Shown here in pieces: positions 1-6,235 of a stretch of DNA of 8,360 bases; positions within the stretch are counted from its first letter, which is position 1; every line of letters starts with the position of its first letter. The notes below the pieces were generated by a model, which worked only from the letters and a program-made list of their open reading frames with translations, did not search any database and was not told where the DNA came from. Both the position numbers and the translations under genes were made by a program. Origin of the DNA: Gammaproteobacteria bacterium HGW-Gammaproteobacteria-14 (lineage in GTDB: Bacteria; Pseudomonadota; Gammaproteobacteria; Pseudomonadales; Alcanivoracaceae); contig PGZG01000081.1 in the NCBI GenBank assembly GCA_002840115.1, positions 1 through 8,360 of the forward strand. Direction: 5' to 3'.

Positions 1-120
1 ATTCTTTCTTTGCCGCTGCTTTTTTGGATGGTGCTTTTTTTCTGGCCGCAGCTTTTTTCTTTGCCGCTACTTTTTTCTTCGCTGCCGGCTTCTTGGCGAC
101 AGCCTTTTTCTTAGGCGCAG
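1..120 (-). repeat. Lys/Ala-rich low-complexity repeat encoding the TopA tail
   Basis: On the coding strand this stretch is made of AAA/AAG lysine codons alternating with GCN alanine codons and a few prolines (AAKKK, KKPAAKKK, KKAPSKK). At DNA level the 10-mer CTTTGCCGCT occurs at 8-17 and again at 59-68. Both copies are followed, after one differing base, by C and six Ts. The copies are 51 bases (17 codons) apart, so the tail seems to have grown by slippage or short duplication. Such a stretch is likely to vary in length between strains. The repeat is visible; the mechanism is inferred. Confidence 0.7.
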
Positions 121-2782
121 CGGTTTTGTCCTTTACCTCACCTTCCTCAACCCAGCGACCATCTCGCCAAAAGGCATACCAGCCTGTTGGTTTGCCTTCC
201 ACTTCAGACTGGACATATTGCTCACGGGTTTTTCGGCTAAAGCGCAACAACGATGGATTTCCTGCCGGATCCTGTGACGGCGCATCCGCCAAATAACGGT
301 GCTTCTCGTCAAGCTTATCGCGAACAGTCTGCAACTCACTGACCAAGGGTGCCCGGGTCTCCCTGTTACGCGGGAATTTGCTCGCTGCCAAAAACAGGCC
401 CGAGGCGCCATCACGGAGCAGGTAAAAATCATCTACTTTCTCGCAGCGCAAATGTTCCATCGGAACCGGGTCCGCACGGGGCGGCGCAGGCTCACCATTA
501 CGCAGCAACTTGCGAGTATTGCCGCACGCCTCGTTGGTGCATTTGAAAAACTTCCCGAAACGGCCTGTGCGTAGTTGCATTTCGCTGTTGCACTTTTCAC
601 ATTCCAGAACCGGGCCTTCATACCCCTTGATACGAAACTCTCCGGTTTCAATCACATAACCATCACAGTCTGGATTGTTACCGCACACATGGAGCTTGCG
701 CCCCTCATCCATCAAATAACCATCCATGGCGGTGCCACATTTCGGACAACGCCTTTTCAAACGCTGAGCGATAGCATCGGCTTCATCTTCATCCTCAACA
801 ACCTTAACCGCCTCTTCGCCAGGCAGCAGGTTGACGGTTGCCGTACAGCGCTCTTTGGGTGGCAAGCTATAACCGGAACAGCCAAGGAAAACACCTGTGG
901 AGCCGGTACGAATCTGCATTGGACGGCTGCACACATGGCAGGCGATATCGGTCTCCGTCGGCAGATTGGCTCGCATTCCTCCACTGGCCTGCTTGCCGGC
1001 ACCATCACCCTGCGCGGCTTCAAGACGACCACTGAAGTCCTGATAAAAATCATCCAGCACGTCACGCCACTTGAGCTCACCGGAGGCCACCTGATCGAGG
1101 GTCTCCTCCATCCGCGCGGTAAAACTGTAATCCATCAGATTCGGAAAACATTCAGCCAGCCGGTCGGTAACAATGTCGCCCATCTTTTCAGCAAAAAACC
1201 GGCGGTTCTCGGTTTTCACATAACCACGGTCCTGAATCGTGGAGATGATTGCCGCATAGGTGGACGGTCGGCCAATTCCTCTTTTTTCCAGTTCTTTAAC
1301 GAGACTGGCTTCCGAGTAACGTGCCGGCGGCTTGGTAAAGTGCTGGATGGCTTCAACCTGCTGAATAGGCAGAATATCGCCCTTCTCCATGGGAGGAAGC
1401 TCGGTATCTTCTGCACTTTTACGAGACATCGGTGGCAACATACGGGTCCAGCCATCGAACTTGAGAATACGCCCGCGCACCTTAAGCTCATATTCACCAG
1501 CAGAAGCCGTTACCGTGGTGCCAAGATATTCCGCCGGGGGCATCTGGCAGGCAATAAACTGACGACGAATCAGGTCATACAAACGCCGCGCATCTTTTTC
1601 CATATCACTCAAGGACTCCGCATCGCGACCAACGTCGGAAGGACGGATCGCTTCGTGGGCTTCCTGAGCACCATCGCGGCTGGAATAGGAAATGGGTTTT
1701 TCGGGCAAATACTGCTCGCCGAGTTTTTTACCGATCCAGACACGGCAGGCTTCTACCGCATCCGCACTAAGGTTGGTGGAGTCCGTTCGCATATAGGTGA
1801 TGTGACCACCTTCATACAAACGCTGTGCCAGCATCATGGTTTTCTTGACACCAAAGCCCAGCCGGGTACTGGCGGCTTGCTGCAGAGTGGAGGTAATAAA
1901 TGGCGCAGAAGGTTTCGAGCGCGTTGGCTTGTCTTCACGATCGACAATTTTCAACTGCCCGGCTTCACGCAAAGCCTTCTCATGGCGGCGCGCTTGCTCT
2001 TCATTGACCGGCTTGAATGCATCACCGGCATGACGATGCACCTGCAGGCGGATCGGAGCAGACGCCTTCAAGGTGCCATCAGCGAAAAGCTCCCAGTATT
2101 CATCGGGGATAAACGCACGAATTTCCCGCTCACGCTCCACCACCAACTCAACGGCAACAGACTGCACCCGCCCCGCAGACAGCCCTCGGGCAATCTTGTC
2201 CCAAAGCAGTGGCGACACCATAAAGCCCACCACCCGATCGAGAAAACGACGGGCCTGCTGGGCTTCCACCCGATGCATATCCAGCTTGCCGGGCTTCTGG
2301 AAAGCCTCTTGAATCGCTTTCTTGGTGATTTCATTAAACACCACCCGGTCAAAACGCTGATCATCGCCGCCAATCACTTCCTTCAGGTGCCATGCAATGG
2401 CCTCCCCTTCACGGTCAAGGTCAGTCGCGAGATAGATACGCTCAGCCTTGCTGGCCAACCGCTTCAGCTCGTCGATAACCTTTTCTTTACCTGGCAGAAT
2501 TTCATAGCGCGCCTTCCAGCCATGGTCCGGGTCCACCCCCATACGAGCGACCAGCTGCTCCCGAGCCTTGCGCTTCTTATGCAGCACCCGCTCCTCCGGC
2601 GGCAACGACCGGGTAATGGCCGCCTCTCGGGTACGGTCTGCCGTTGAGGTCTTGGCAGTGCCGCCAACAGGCAGATCGCGCACGTGGCCTACACTCGACT
2701 TGACGATAAAATCGTCCCCGAGGTAGCGATTAATGGTGCGCGCCTTGGCGGGCGACTCAACAATTACCAGATTCTTAGCCAT
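1..2782 (-). CDS. topA: DNA topoisomerase I (type IA), C-terminus cut by window edge
   Basis: TopA relaxes negatively supercoiled DNA by cutting one strand through a 5'-phosphotyrosine. The frame is open from ATG at 2782 to the left edge: 927 residues with no stop. The Toprim domain carries E9 (VIVESPAKA) and the acidic triad D121, D123, E125 (ATDLDREGE). The active-site tyrosine is Y330 with R332 (ITYMRTDST), and GRPSTYAAIIS is present. Three C4 zinc-ribbon units start near C615, C679 and C728. Sequence typical of the end of E. coli and Pseudomonas TopA (GWYAFWRDGRWVEEG) finishes near residue 882. After it, at least 44 more residues (884-927), mostly Lys and Ala with Pro, form a basic tail that continues past the edge. 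The start is fixed by MAKNLVIVESPAKA; the Shine-Dalgarno is weak (ACAGG). Identity is essentially certain; only the end is unknown. Confidence 0.98.
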   Translation of the reverse strand, partial: MAKNLVIVESPAKARTINRYLGDDFIVKSSVGHVRDLPVGGTAKTSTADRTREAAITRSLPPEERVLHKKRKAREQLVARMGVDPDHGWKARYEILPGKEKVIDELKRLASKAERIYLATDLDREGEAIAWHLKEVIGGDDQRFDRVVFNEITKKAIQEAFQKPGKLDMHRVEAQQARRFLDRVVGFMVSPLLWDKIARGLSAGRVQSVAVELVVEREREIRAFIPDEYWELFADGTLKASAPIRLQVHRHAGDAFKPVNEEQARRHEKALREAGQLKIVDREDKPTRSKPSAPFITSTLQQAASTRLGFGVKKTMMLAQRLYEGGHITYMRTDSTNLSADAVEACRVWIGKKLGEQYLPEKPISYSSRDGAQEAHEAIRPSDVGRDAESLSDMEKDARRLYDLIRRQFIACQMPPAEYLGTTVTASAGEYELKVRGRILKFDGWTRMLPPMSRKSAEDTELPPMEKGDILPIQQVEAIQHFTKPPARYSEASLVKELEKRGIGRPSTYAAIISTIQDRGYVKTENRRFFAEKMGDIVTDRLAECFPNLMDYSFTARMEETLDQVASGELKWRDVLDDFYQDFSGRLEAAQGDGAGKQASGGMRANLPTETDIACHVCSRPMQIRTGSTGVFLGCSGYSLPPKERCTATVNLLPGEEAVKVVEDEDEADAIAQRLKRRCPKCGTAMDGYLMDEGRKLHVCGNNPDCDGYVIETGEFRIKGYEGPVLECEKCNSEMQLRTGRFGKFFKCTNEACGNTRKLLRNGEPAPPRADPVPMEHLRCEKVDDFYLLRDGASGLFLAASKFPRNRETRAPLVSELQTVRDKLDEKHRYLADAPSQDPAGNPSLLRFSRKTREQYVQSEVEGKPTGWYAFWRDGRWVEEGEVKDKTAAPKKKAVAKKPAAKKKVAAKKKAAARKKAPSKKAAAKKE

Positions 2783-2822
2783 CGTTAGCGAAACCTGTCC
2801 GGGCTGTGGGCCATGAAAACGG

Positions 2823-2838
2823 CCGCCTATTTAGGCGG
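2823..2838. promoter_or_regulatory. 7-2-7 inverted repeat upstream of topA, possible operator
   Basis: CCGCCTA, two bases, TAGGCGG: a perfect 7-bp inverted repeat lying 41 bp upstream of the topA start. It contains the candidate -10 hexamer of topA on the minus strand, where a repressor site would be expected. It could also fold as a small RNA hairpin, but no T-run follows on the plus strand and only a weak one (TTTT) on the minus strand. I do not recognise the motif as a known regulator box. Confidence 0.4.
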
Positions 2839-2857
2839 AGCAAAGGAGGTTGGTCAA
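2828..2857 (-). promoter_or_regulatory. Candidate sigma70 promoter for topA
   Basis: Read on the minus strand, TTGACC (2857-2852) matches five of six -35 consensus bases. It is followed after 18 bases by TAAATA (2833-2828), a poor -10. The pair lies about 45-75 bp upstream of the topA ATG. The -35 is good and the -10 weak, so this is a tentative call. Confidence 0.3.
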
Positions 2858-2937
2858 GGAAATGCCTTAACCGCCCCTTTTTTAGTAGTAATCGGAATGA
2901 GGGGGAAAGAGCAACCCCCCCTTTCCGCCAGCGTGAT

Positions 2938-2966
2938 TTGTCAGGCGTGAAAGACAGGTCCACAAT
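2938..2966 (+). promoter_or_regulatory. Candidate sigma70 promoter for the universal stress protein
   Basis: TTGTCA (2938-2943) matches five of six -35 bases and CACAAT (2961-2966) four of six -10 bases, separated by exactly 17 bases. Transcription would begin near 2973, giving a leader of about 55 nt. This is a consensus match by eye only. Confidence 0.3.
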
Positions 2967-2977
2967 CAGGCCACGCA

Positions 2978-2989
2978 GCCAGTACTGGC
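2978..2989. repeat. Perfect 12-bp palindrome GCCAGTACTGGC in the usp leader
   Basis: GCCAGTACTGGC is its own reverse complement with no spacer. It lies 38 bp before the usp start codon and just downstream of the candidate -10, the position of a typical repressor operator. A short inverted repeat (GGTG, five bases, CACC; 2990-3002) follows at once, so the region may also fold in the mRNA leader. Confidence 0.35.
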
Positions 2990-3027
2990 GGTGCTGCTCA
3001 CCACATCCACGCACGGGAGGACTGAAT

Positions 3028-3465
3028 ATGGATAACGGGTACCACACCCTGCTGGTAGCCATCGACTGTAGCGACGACTCCGCACGACTGCTGACACGGG
3101 CGACGGCGGTGGCGGCCAACGACGCCCAGCTGCACTTGATCCACGTCATTGAACCGCTGGCGCTGGCCTATGGCGCGGACATACCTATGGACGTCTCCGA
3201 TCTGCAGAGTGGCCTGATGGATCAGGCGCGCAAAGCTGCCCTGCGCCACGCGCAGGCCTTTTCCGTGCCCGCCGAACGAGTTCACGTGGAGCTAGGCTCC
3301 ATTGAAAAAACCATCCGCGAAAAAGCAGATCAGATCGCTGCAGACCTTATTGTTGTGGGCAGCCATACCCGAACCGGTCTTGCGTTGCTGCTGGGATCCA
3401 CCGCCAAAGGCCTGGTTCCCGGAGCCCATTGTGATGTGCTTGCCGTAAAGATCGCTGCTTCTTGA
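3028..3465 (+). CDS. UspA-family universal stress protein
   Basis: A 145-residue protein of the usual length for a single Usp domain, a cytoplasmic Rossmann-like alpha/beta fold whose members dimerise and are made under starvation and other stresses. It opens with the typical first strand (HTLLVAIDCSDDS, D13 at the usual nucleotide-binding position) and ends with DLIVVGSHTRTG...LLLGSTAKGLV and a last strand CDVLAVKI. The ATP-binding signature G-x2-G-x9-G-[ST] is only partly kept: G111-S-H is followed by T114 where Gly is usual, while G123-S124 remains. Nucleotide binding is therefore uncertain. I chose ATG 3028 because GGGAGG (3015-3020) sits 7 bases before it; the frame extends upstream to 2806 without family sequence or a ribosome site. 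It appears to be a single-gene unit ending at the hairpin at 3483-3513. Confidence 0.92.
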   Translation: MDNGYHTLLVAIDCSDDSARLLTRATAVAANDAQLHLIHVIEPLALAYGADIPMDVSDLQSGLMDQARKAALRHAQAFSVPAERVHVELGSIEKTIREKADQIAADLIVVGSHTRTGLALLLGSTAKGLVPGAHCDVLAVKIAAS

Positions 3466-3482
3466 GGCCACATCCCAACCAG

Positions 3483-3513
3483 CAATAAAGGCGCCGTTCA
3501 GGCGCCTTTATTG
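3483..3513. terminator. Strong hairpin, probable bidirectional intrinsic terminator
   Basis: A perfect 13-bp inverted repeat (CAATAAAGGCGCC / GGCGCCTTTATTG) with a 5-base loop (GTTCA) lies between the convergent usp and cyclic-nucleotide-domain genes. The GC core has AT-rich flanks that give TTTATT after the stem in both directions, so it can stop transcription from either side. It begins 18 bp after the usp stop and ends 29 bp from the stop of the opposing gene. Confidence 0.88.
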
Positions 3514-3541
3514 ACCTTATGTGTTCAACACCACACATGAA

Positions 3542-4201
3542 TCAAGTGGTCTGCATATTGCTCTTAACAGGCTGCACCGATTCATTCCACAGGCACAGAA
3601 TATCCGCCAATTTATGGGCCTGCTCGTACAATGCTGTCAGCTCATCGGCGGTTCCCTTGGCACCGGTAAAAATAGGCACGGTCCTTAATTTGGGAATCAG
3701 TTCATGTTGTGGGCTTTGCATTTTATTTACTTCAAGCGTCCAGCGAATGTTGTGAACCAACATTCGATAAAAGGCTAGCTTGGTTTCCAGAGTCAGGTAG
3801 TTAAAATCGACAATATCACTGAAATCTGCGTAATTAAGCCGGGCAACAATTGCCTCCCGAGCGGAGTCATCGACACGAATCGTCGCACTACGTGGCGTAC
3901 CTCGAATCATGGCCAGGGCGCCAAATACCTCTCCGGGAGAAATATAATTCAGCACCTGACTACCACCGCCGTTGGAGCCCATGACTGCCAGCTGCCCCTT
4001 AAGCAAAAAATAAAGATAGGTGTCAGTGTCACCAACGTGAATCACCTCTTCGCCAGGTGATGCCTGCATGATGTCCGAGCATTCCAGCAGCCGGGAAAAT
4101 TGGGCTTCACTGTCACGGAGCACCTCATTAAAAAAAGGAATGCCGGAAAGTAGCCGCTGAATGCGCTCGAGCGGATATTCCGCCCGGTTAATCTGTTCCA
4201 T
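3542..4201 (-). CDS. Cyclic-nucleotide-binding-domain protein without a DNA-binding domain
   Basis: A 219-residue protein with one CRP-like cNMP-binding domain (about residues 20-130). The beta-roll reads SPGEEVIHVGDTDTYLYFLLKG, then PGEVFGALAMIRGTPRSATIRV, the phosphate-binding cassette. Arg104-Ser105-Ala106 match the CRP residues that hold the cyclic phosphate. The Glu that contacts the ribose (FGE in most members, E72 in CRP) is Ala95 (FGA). After the domain comes a helical stretch of about 90 residues with no helix-turn-helix I can see, so it is unlikely to be a CRP/FNR-type transcription factor. I chose ATG 4201 because AGGAGAG lies 8 bases upstream. The frame is open to 4549 but would then overlap lexA, and the start at 4339 would cover the SOS box. 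It is transcribed away from lexA and ends at the shared hairpin. Ligand and partner are unknown. Confidence 0.85.
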   Translation of the reverse strand: MEQINRAEYPLERIQRLLSGIPFFNEVLRDSEAQFSRLLECSDIMQASPGEEVIHVGDTDTYLYFLLKGQLAVMGSNGGGSQVLNYISPGEVFGALAMIRGTPRSATIRVDDSAREAIVARLNYADFSDIVDFNYLTLETKLAFYRMLVHNIRWTLEVNKMQSPQHELIPKLRTVPIFTGAKGTADELTALYEQAHKLADILCLWNESVQPVKSNMQTT

Positions 4202-4241
4202 GCCGAAAGCTCTCCTGATGCCGTATGCGATGCAGGCACCA

Positions 4242-4270
4242 ATGCTAGGCACTTGGCCGCCGCAGGGCAA
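4242..4270 (-). promoter_or_regulatory. Candidate promoter of the cyclic-nucleotide-domain gene
   Basis: Read on the minus strand, TTGCCC (4270-4265) and TAGCAT (4247-4242) each match four of six sigma70 consensus bases with a 17-base spacer. They lie about 40-70 bp before the ATG at 4201. If this is the promoter, the LexA box at 4307-4326 is about 40 bp upstream of its -35 and would not overlap it. Weak call. Confidence 0.25.
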
Positions 4271-4306
4271 CGCGTGAATGAAAATGTTGCCAATCTGGCC
4301 ATCCAA

Positions 4307-4326
4307 CACTGGCCATGAGAACAGTG
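4307..4326. promoter_or_regulatory. LexA (SOS) box
   Basis: CACTG, ten bases, CAGTG fits the gammaproteobacterial LexA box CTG-N10-CAG (CTG 4309-4311, CAG 4322-4324). With one further base each side the arms are perfect 6-bp inverted repeats, ACACTG / CAGTGT (4306-4311 and 4322-4327). The spacer GCCATGAGAA is less AT-rich than in strong E. coli boxes. It lies 43 bp upstream of the lexA ATG, the right place for autoregulation. Half of it (CTGGCCAT) is repeated at 4295-4302, 14 bp upstream, without a second CAG arm. Confidence 0.82.
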
Positions 4327-4369
4327 TGCGTGCTAGCATCTCCGAGTCAATTCGCCAAAGGAAGCGATT

Positions 4370-4984
4370 ATGAGCGAGGCCCTGACCAGCCGACAACGTG
4401 CCGTACTGGAGTGCATCCGCCAGCACCTTCAAGATACGGGAATGGCCCCCACCCGGGCAGAAATTGCCGATCTCATGGGATTCCAATCCAAGAATGCGGC
4501 ATCTGACCACCTGCGCGCCCTTGAGCGCAAAGGTTACATTCGCATCCACAATGACCGCTCCCGTGGCATTCAGATGTTGGACGCCGCCAACTGGTCGGAT
4601 GACGAAATGCCACTAGTAGGCATGGTTGCCGCAGGCCTTCCCATCGAAGCGGTGGAAAATGTCGAACGCACCGTACCGGTCCCCCAGGGTCTGTTCCATC
4701 AACGACCGACTTACCTGCTCCGGGTTCAGGGTGATAGCATGAAAGACGCTGGCATTCTGGATGGCGACCTGATTGCCGTGCGGAAGACCAATATGGCACG
4801 ATCAGGGCAGATCGTAGTCGCCCGGATTGACGAAGACGTCACCGTTAAAACCCTGAAAATCAACAAGTCGAGTATTCTGTTGATGCCCGCCAATGACGCC
4901 TTCGAGCCCATTCGGGTTGCCCCCGACCAATTGATTATCGAAGGCATTGTCGTAGGACTGATTCGTGATGTTGATCCACGTTAA
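4370..4984 (+). CDS. lexA: LexA, SOS-response repressor and self-cleaving protease
   Basis: LexA represses DNA-damage genes and cuts itself when stimulated by RecA filaments on single-stranded DNA. The 204-residue protein has the N-terminal winged helix-turn-helix (PTRAEIADLMGF, then NAASDHLRALERKGYI, about residues 27-57). The C-terminal S24 peptidase domain has the cleavage site Ala88-Gly89 (GMVAAGLP), the nucleophile Ser123 (GDSMKDAGILDGD) and the base Lys160 (VTVKTLK). All of these are shifted by four from E. coli S119, K156 and A84-G85, so it should be active. AAGGAAG 5 bases upstream supports ATG 4370. The SOS box at 4307-4326 indicates autoregulation. The next gene overlaps its 3' end by 20 bases, so lexA heads an operon. 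Confidence 0.98.
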   Translation: MSEALTSRQRAVLECIRQHLQDTGMAPTRAEIADLMGFQSKNAASDHLRALERKGYIRIHNDRSRGIQMLDAANWSDDEMPLVGMVAAGLPIEAVENVERTVPVPQGLFHQRPTYLLRVQGDSMKDAGILDGDLIAVRKTNMARSGQIVVARIDEDVTVKTLKINKSSILLMPANDAFEPIRVAPDQLIIEGIVVGLIRDVDPR

Positions 4985-5417
4985 TAAGATATTTCATGCA
5001 CTGTGGTTGCTGATGCTATGCGGCGGCGCTGCTGCTGGATCACTGCCTGACTGCCCGAACACACCCAATTGTGTGAGCAGTCAGGCTTCCGACCCAGCCC
5101 GCATGGTTGACCCTCTATCGGGAGGTGACGATCAGGAGACAGCCCTGCAACGATTGCAGACGTTGCTGAACGACTTGCCTAGAGTGGAATGGCAAGCCGT
5201 TGCCACGAGCCACGGCCCTGTGAATAAAGTTGAGGCCCAGTTCCGCTCGAGGATTTTTCGTTTTGTGGATGACGTAACCTTTCTGATTGAAGAGAATGGC
5301 ACCATTCAGGTGCGTTCAGCCTCGCGGATCGGCTATTCAGACTTGGGCGCCAATCGCAGTCGGGTCGACATGCTGCGCCAGCGCCTTCAAGACGCCCCTA
5401 ACCAAGCTCTCAAATAA
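4965..5417 (+). CDS. DUF1499 family protein with signal peptide
   Basis: A 150-residue protein of the DUF1499 family, whose function is not known. The family hallmarks are visible: CPNTPNCVSSQ at residues 30-40, the strand IFRFVDDVTFLIEE, and VRSASRIGYSDLGANRSRV near the C-terminus. The first 25 residues are a short basic start, a hydrophobic stretch (ALWLLMLCGGAAAG) and a plausible signal-peptidase site before SLPDC, so export to the periplasm is likely. Cys19 does not sit in a good lipobox. GTG 4965 is preferred because AGGA lies 7 bases upstream; ATG 4968 is the alternative and differs by one residue. The overlap with lexA suggests translational coupling and SOS-linked expression. That regulatory link is inference; family membership is well supported. 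Confidence 0.87.
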   Translation: MMLIHVNKIFHALWLLMLCGGAAAGSLPDCPNTPNCVSSQASDPARMVDPLSGGDDQETALQRLQTLLNDLPRVEWQAVATSHGPVNKVEAQFRSRIFRFVDDVTFLIEENGTIQVRSASRIGYSDLGANRSRVDMLRQRLQDAPNQALK

Positions 5418-5438
5418 ATACTCACTTATGGACCCCCA

Positions 5439-6227
5439 GTGCCATTAGCCGACATTGGCGTTAACCTCACCGATAAACGCTTCGCCCAAGATCGTGATCA
5501 GGTGCTCAGCAGGGCCAGAGACGCTGACGTCGCCCTGCAGGTGCTCACTGGCACCAACATTGATGTTTCCCGGGACGCACTGGCTCTGTGTTCGGACAGT
5601 TCCGACCTCTATGCCACCGTCGGCATTCACCCACATCATGCCAGCGATTTTTCCACCACTACCTTGGCAGATATTCGCGTGTTGGCGACTGCAAAAAAAA
5701 CACGGGCCATCGGCGAAACCGGGCTGGATTTCAATCGGGATTTTTCCCCCCGCCCCATTCAAGAAAAAGCGTTTGCGGAACAGCTAGCTCTTGCCGTTGA
5801 GTTAGAGCTGCCTGTATTTCTGCATCAGAGAGACGCCCACGAGCGCTTTTTGCCGATATTGCAAGAGTATCGTGACCGCCTCTGCAATGTCGTTGTCCAC
5901 TGCTTTACCGGAACCCGGCAGGAGCTTTTTGATTACCTTGATATGGACTGCCATGTAGGCATCACTGGCTGGGTTTGTGATGAGCGACGCGGGGAGCCAC
6001 TGCAGAAAATTGTCAACAACATCCCGCTAAATCGTCTATTGATTGAAACCGACAGTCCTTGGTTAGTGCCTCGTAATATGGATCACAAGCCCAAGATTAG
6101 CGGCCGTAATGAACCCTGCTTGCTGCCTTGGATTGTTCGCCAATTGGCCGTTTCCATGGGCCAAACAGAGACTGTCATTGGTGATTCCACTTGGGAAAAT
6201 ACCCTGCGTTTTTTCAGAATCACCTGA
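5439..6227 (+). CDS. tatD: TatD family metal-dependent DNase
   Basis: TatD is a TIM-barrel metallo-nuclease of the amidohydrolase group. E. coli TatD is a 3'-5' exonuclease linked to repair of oxidised DNA and does not take part in Tat export. The 262-residue protein opens with ADIGVNLTDKRF, the TatD-subtype start that lacks the HxH of the related YcfH and YjjV proteins. Expected metal ligands are present: E93 (IGETGLDFNR), H129 (VFLHQRDAHERF), H154 (VVHCFTGT) and D205 (LLIETDSPW), with ITGWVCDERRG as in E. coli TatD. GTG 5439 is the only reasonable start: the frame reads back to a stop at 5415 with no ATG, and GGA at 5430-5432 is the only weak ribosome site. It begins 21 bases after the DUF1499 stop and probably shares the lexA transcript. 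Confidence 0.95.
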   Translation: MPLADIGVNLTDKRFAQDRDQVLSRARDADVALQVLTGTNIDVSRDALALCSDSSDLYATVGIHPHHASDFSTTTLADIRVLATAKKTRAIGETGLDFNRDFSPRPIQEKAFAEQLALAVELELPVFLHQRDAHERFLPILQEYRDRLCNVVVHCFTGTRQELFDYLDMDCHVGITGWVCDERRGEPLQKIVNNIPLNRLLIETDSPWLVPRNMDHKPKISGRNEPCLLPWIVRQLAVSMGQTETVIGDSTWENTLRFFRIT

Positions 6228-6235
6228 ATCACAAC

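Noticed and set aside
575..2647. A 690-codon open frame on the plus strand.
   Set aside because: It lies wholly antisense to topA, whose motifs are unmistakable on the other strand. The translation has no recognisable domain, so it is a shadow frame.
2841..2883. Terminator-like structure on the plus strand (AAGGAGGTT ... AACCGCCCC followed by six Ts).
   Set aside because: The stem is imperfect with bulges, and no plus-strand gene upstream needs stopping. Not strong enough to list.
2813..2950. A 45-codon plus-strand ORF (MKTAAYLGGAKEV...) between topA and usp.
   Set aside because: No ribosome site before the ATG, no recognisable sequence, and it crosses the palindrome and promoter-like signals. 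Length is within chance expectation.
2806..3027. N-terminal extension of the universal stress protein.
   Set aside because: The family start is at HTLLVAIDCS and a good GGGAGG precedes ATG 3028; the extension has no ribosome site and unlikely composition.
4202..4549. Longer form of the cyclic-nucleotide-domain protein reaching into lexA.
   Set aside because: It would overlap the lexA coding region and SOS box antisense, and the extra sequence has no family features. ATG 4201 has its own AGGAGAG.
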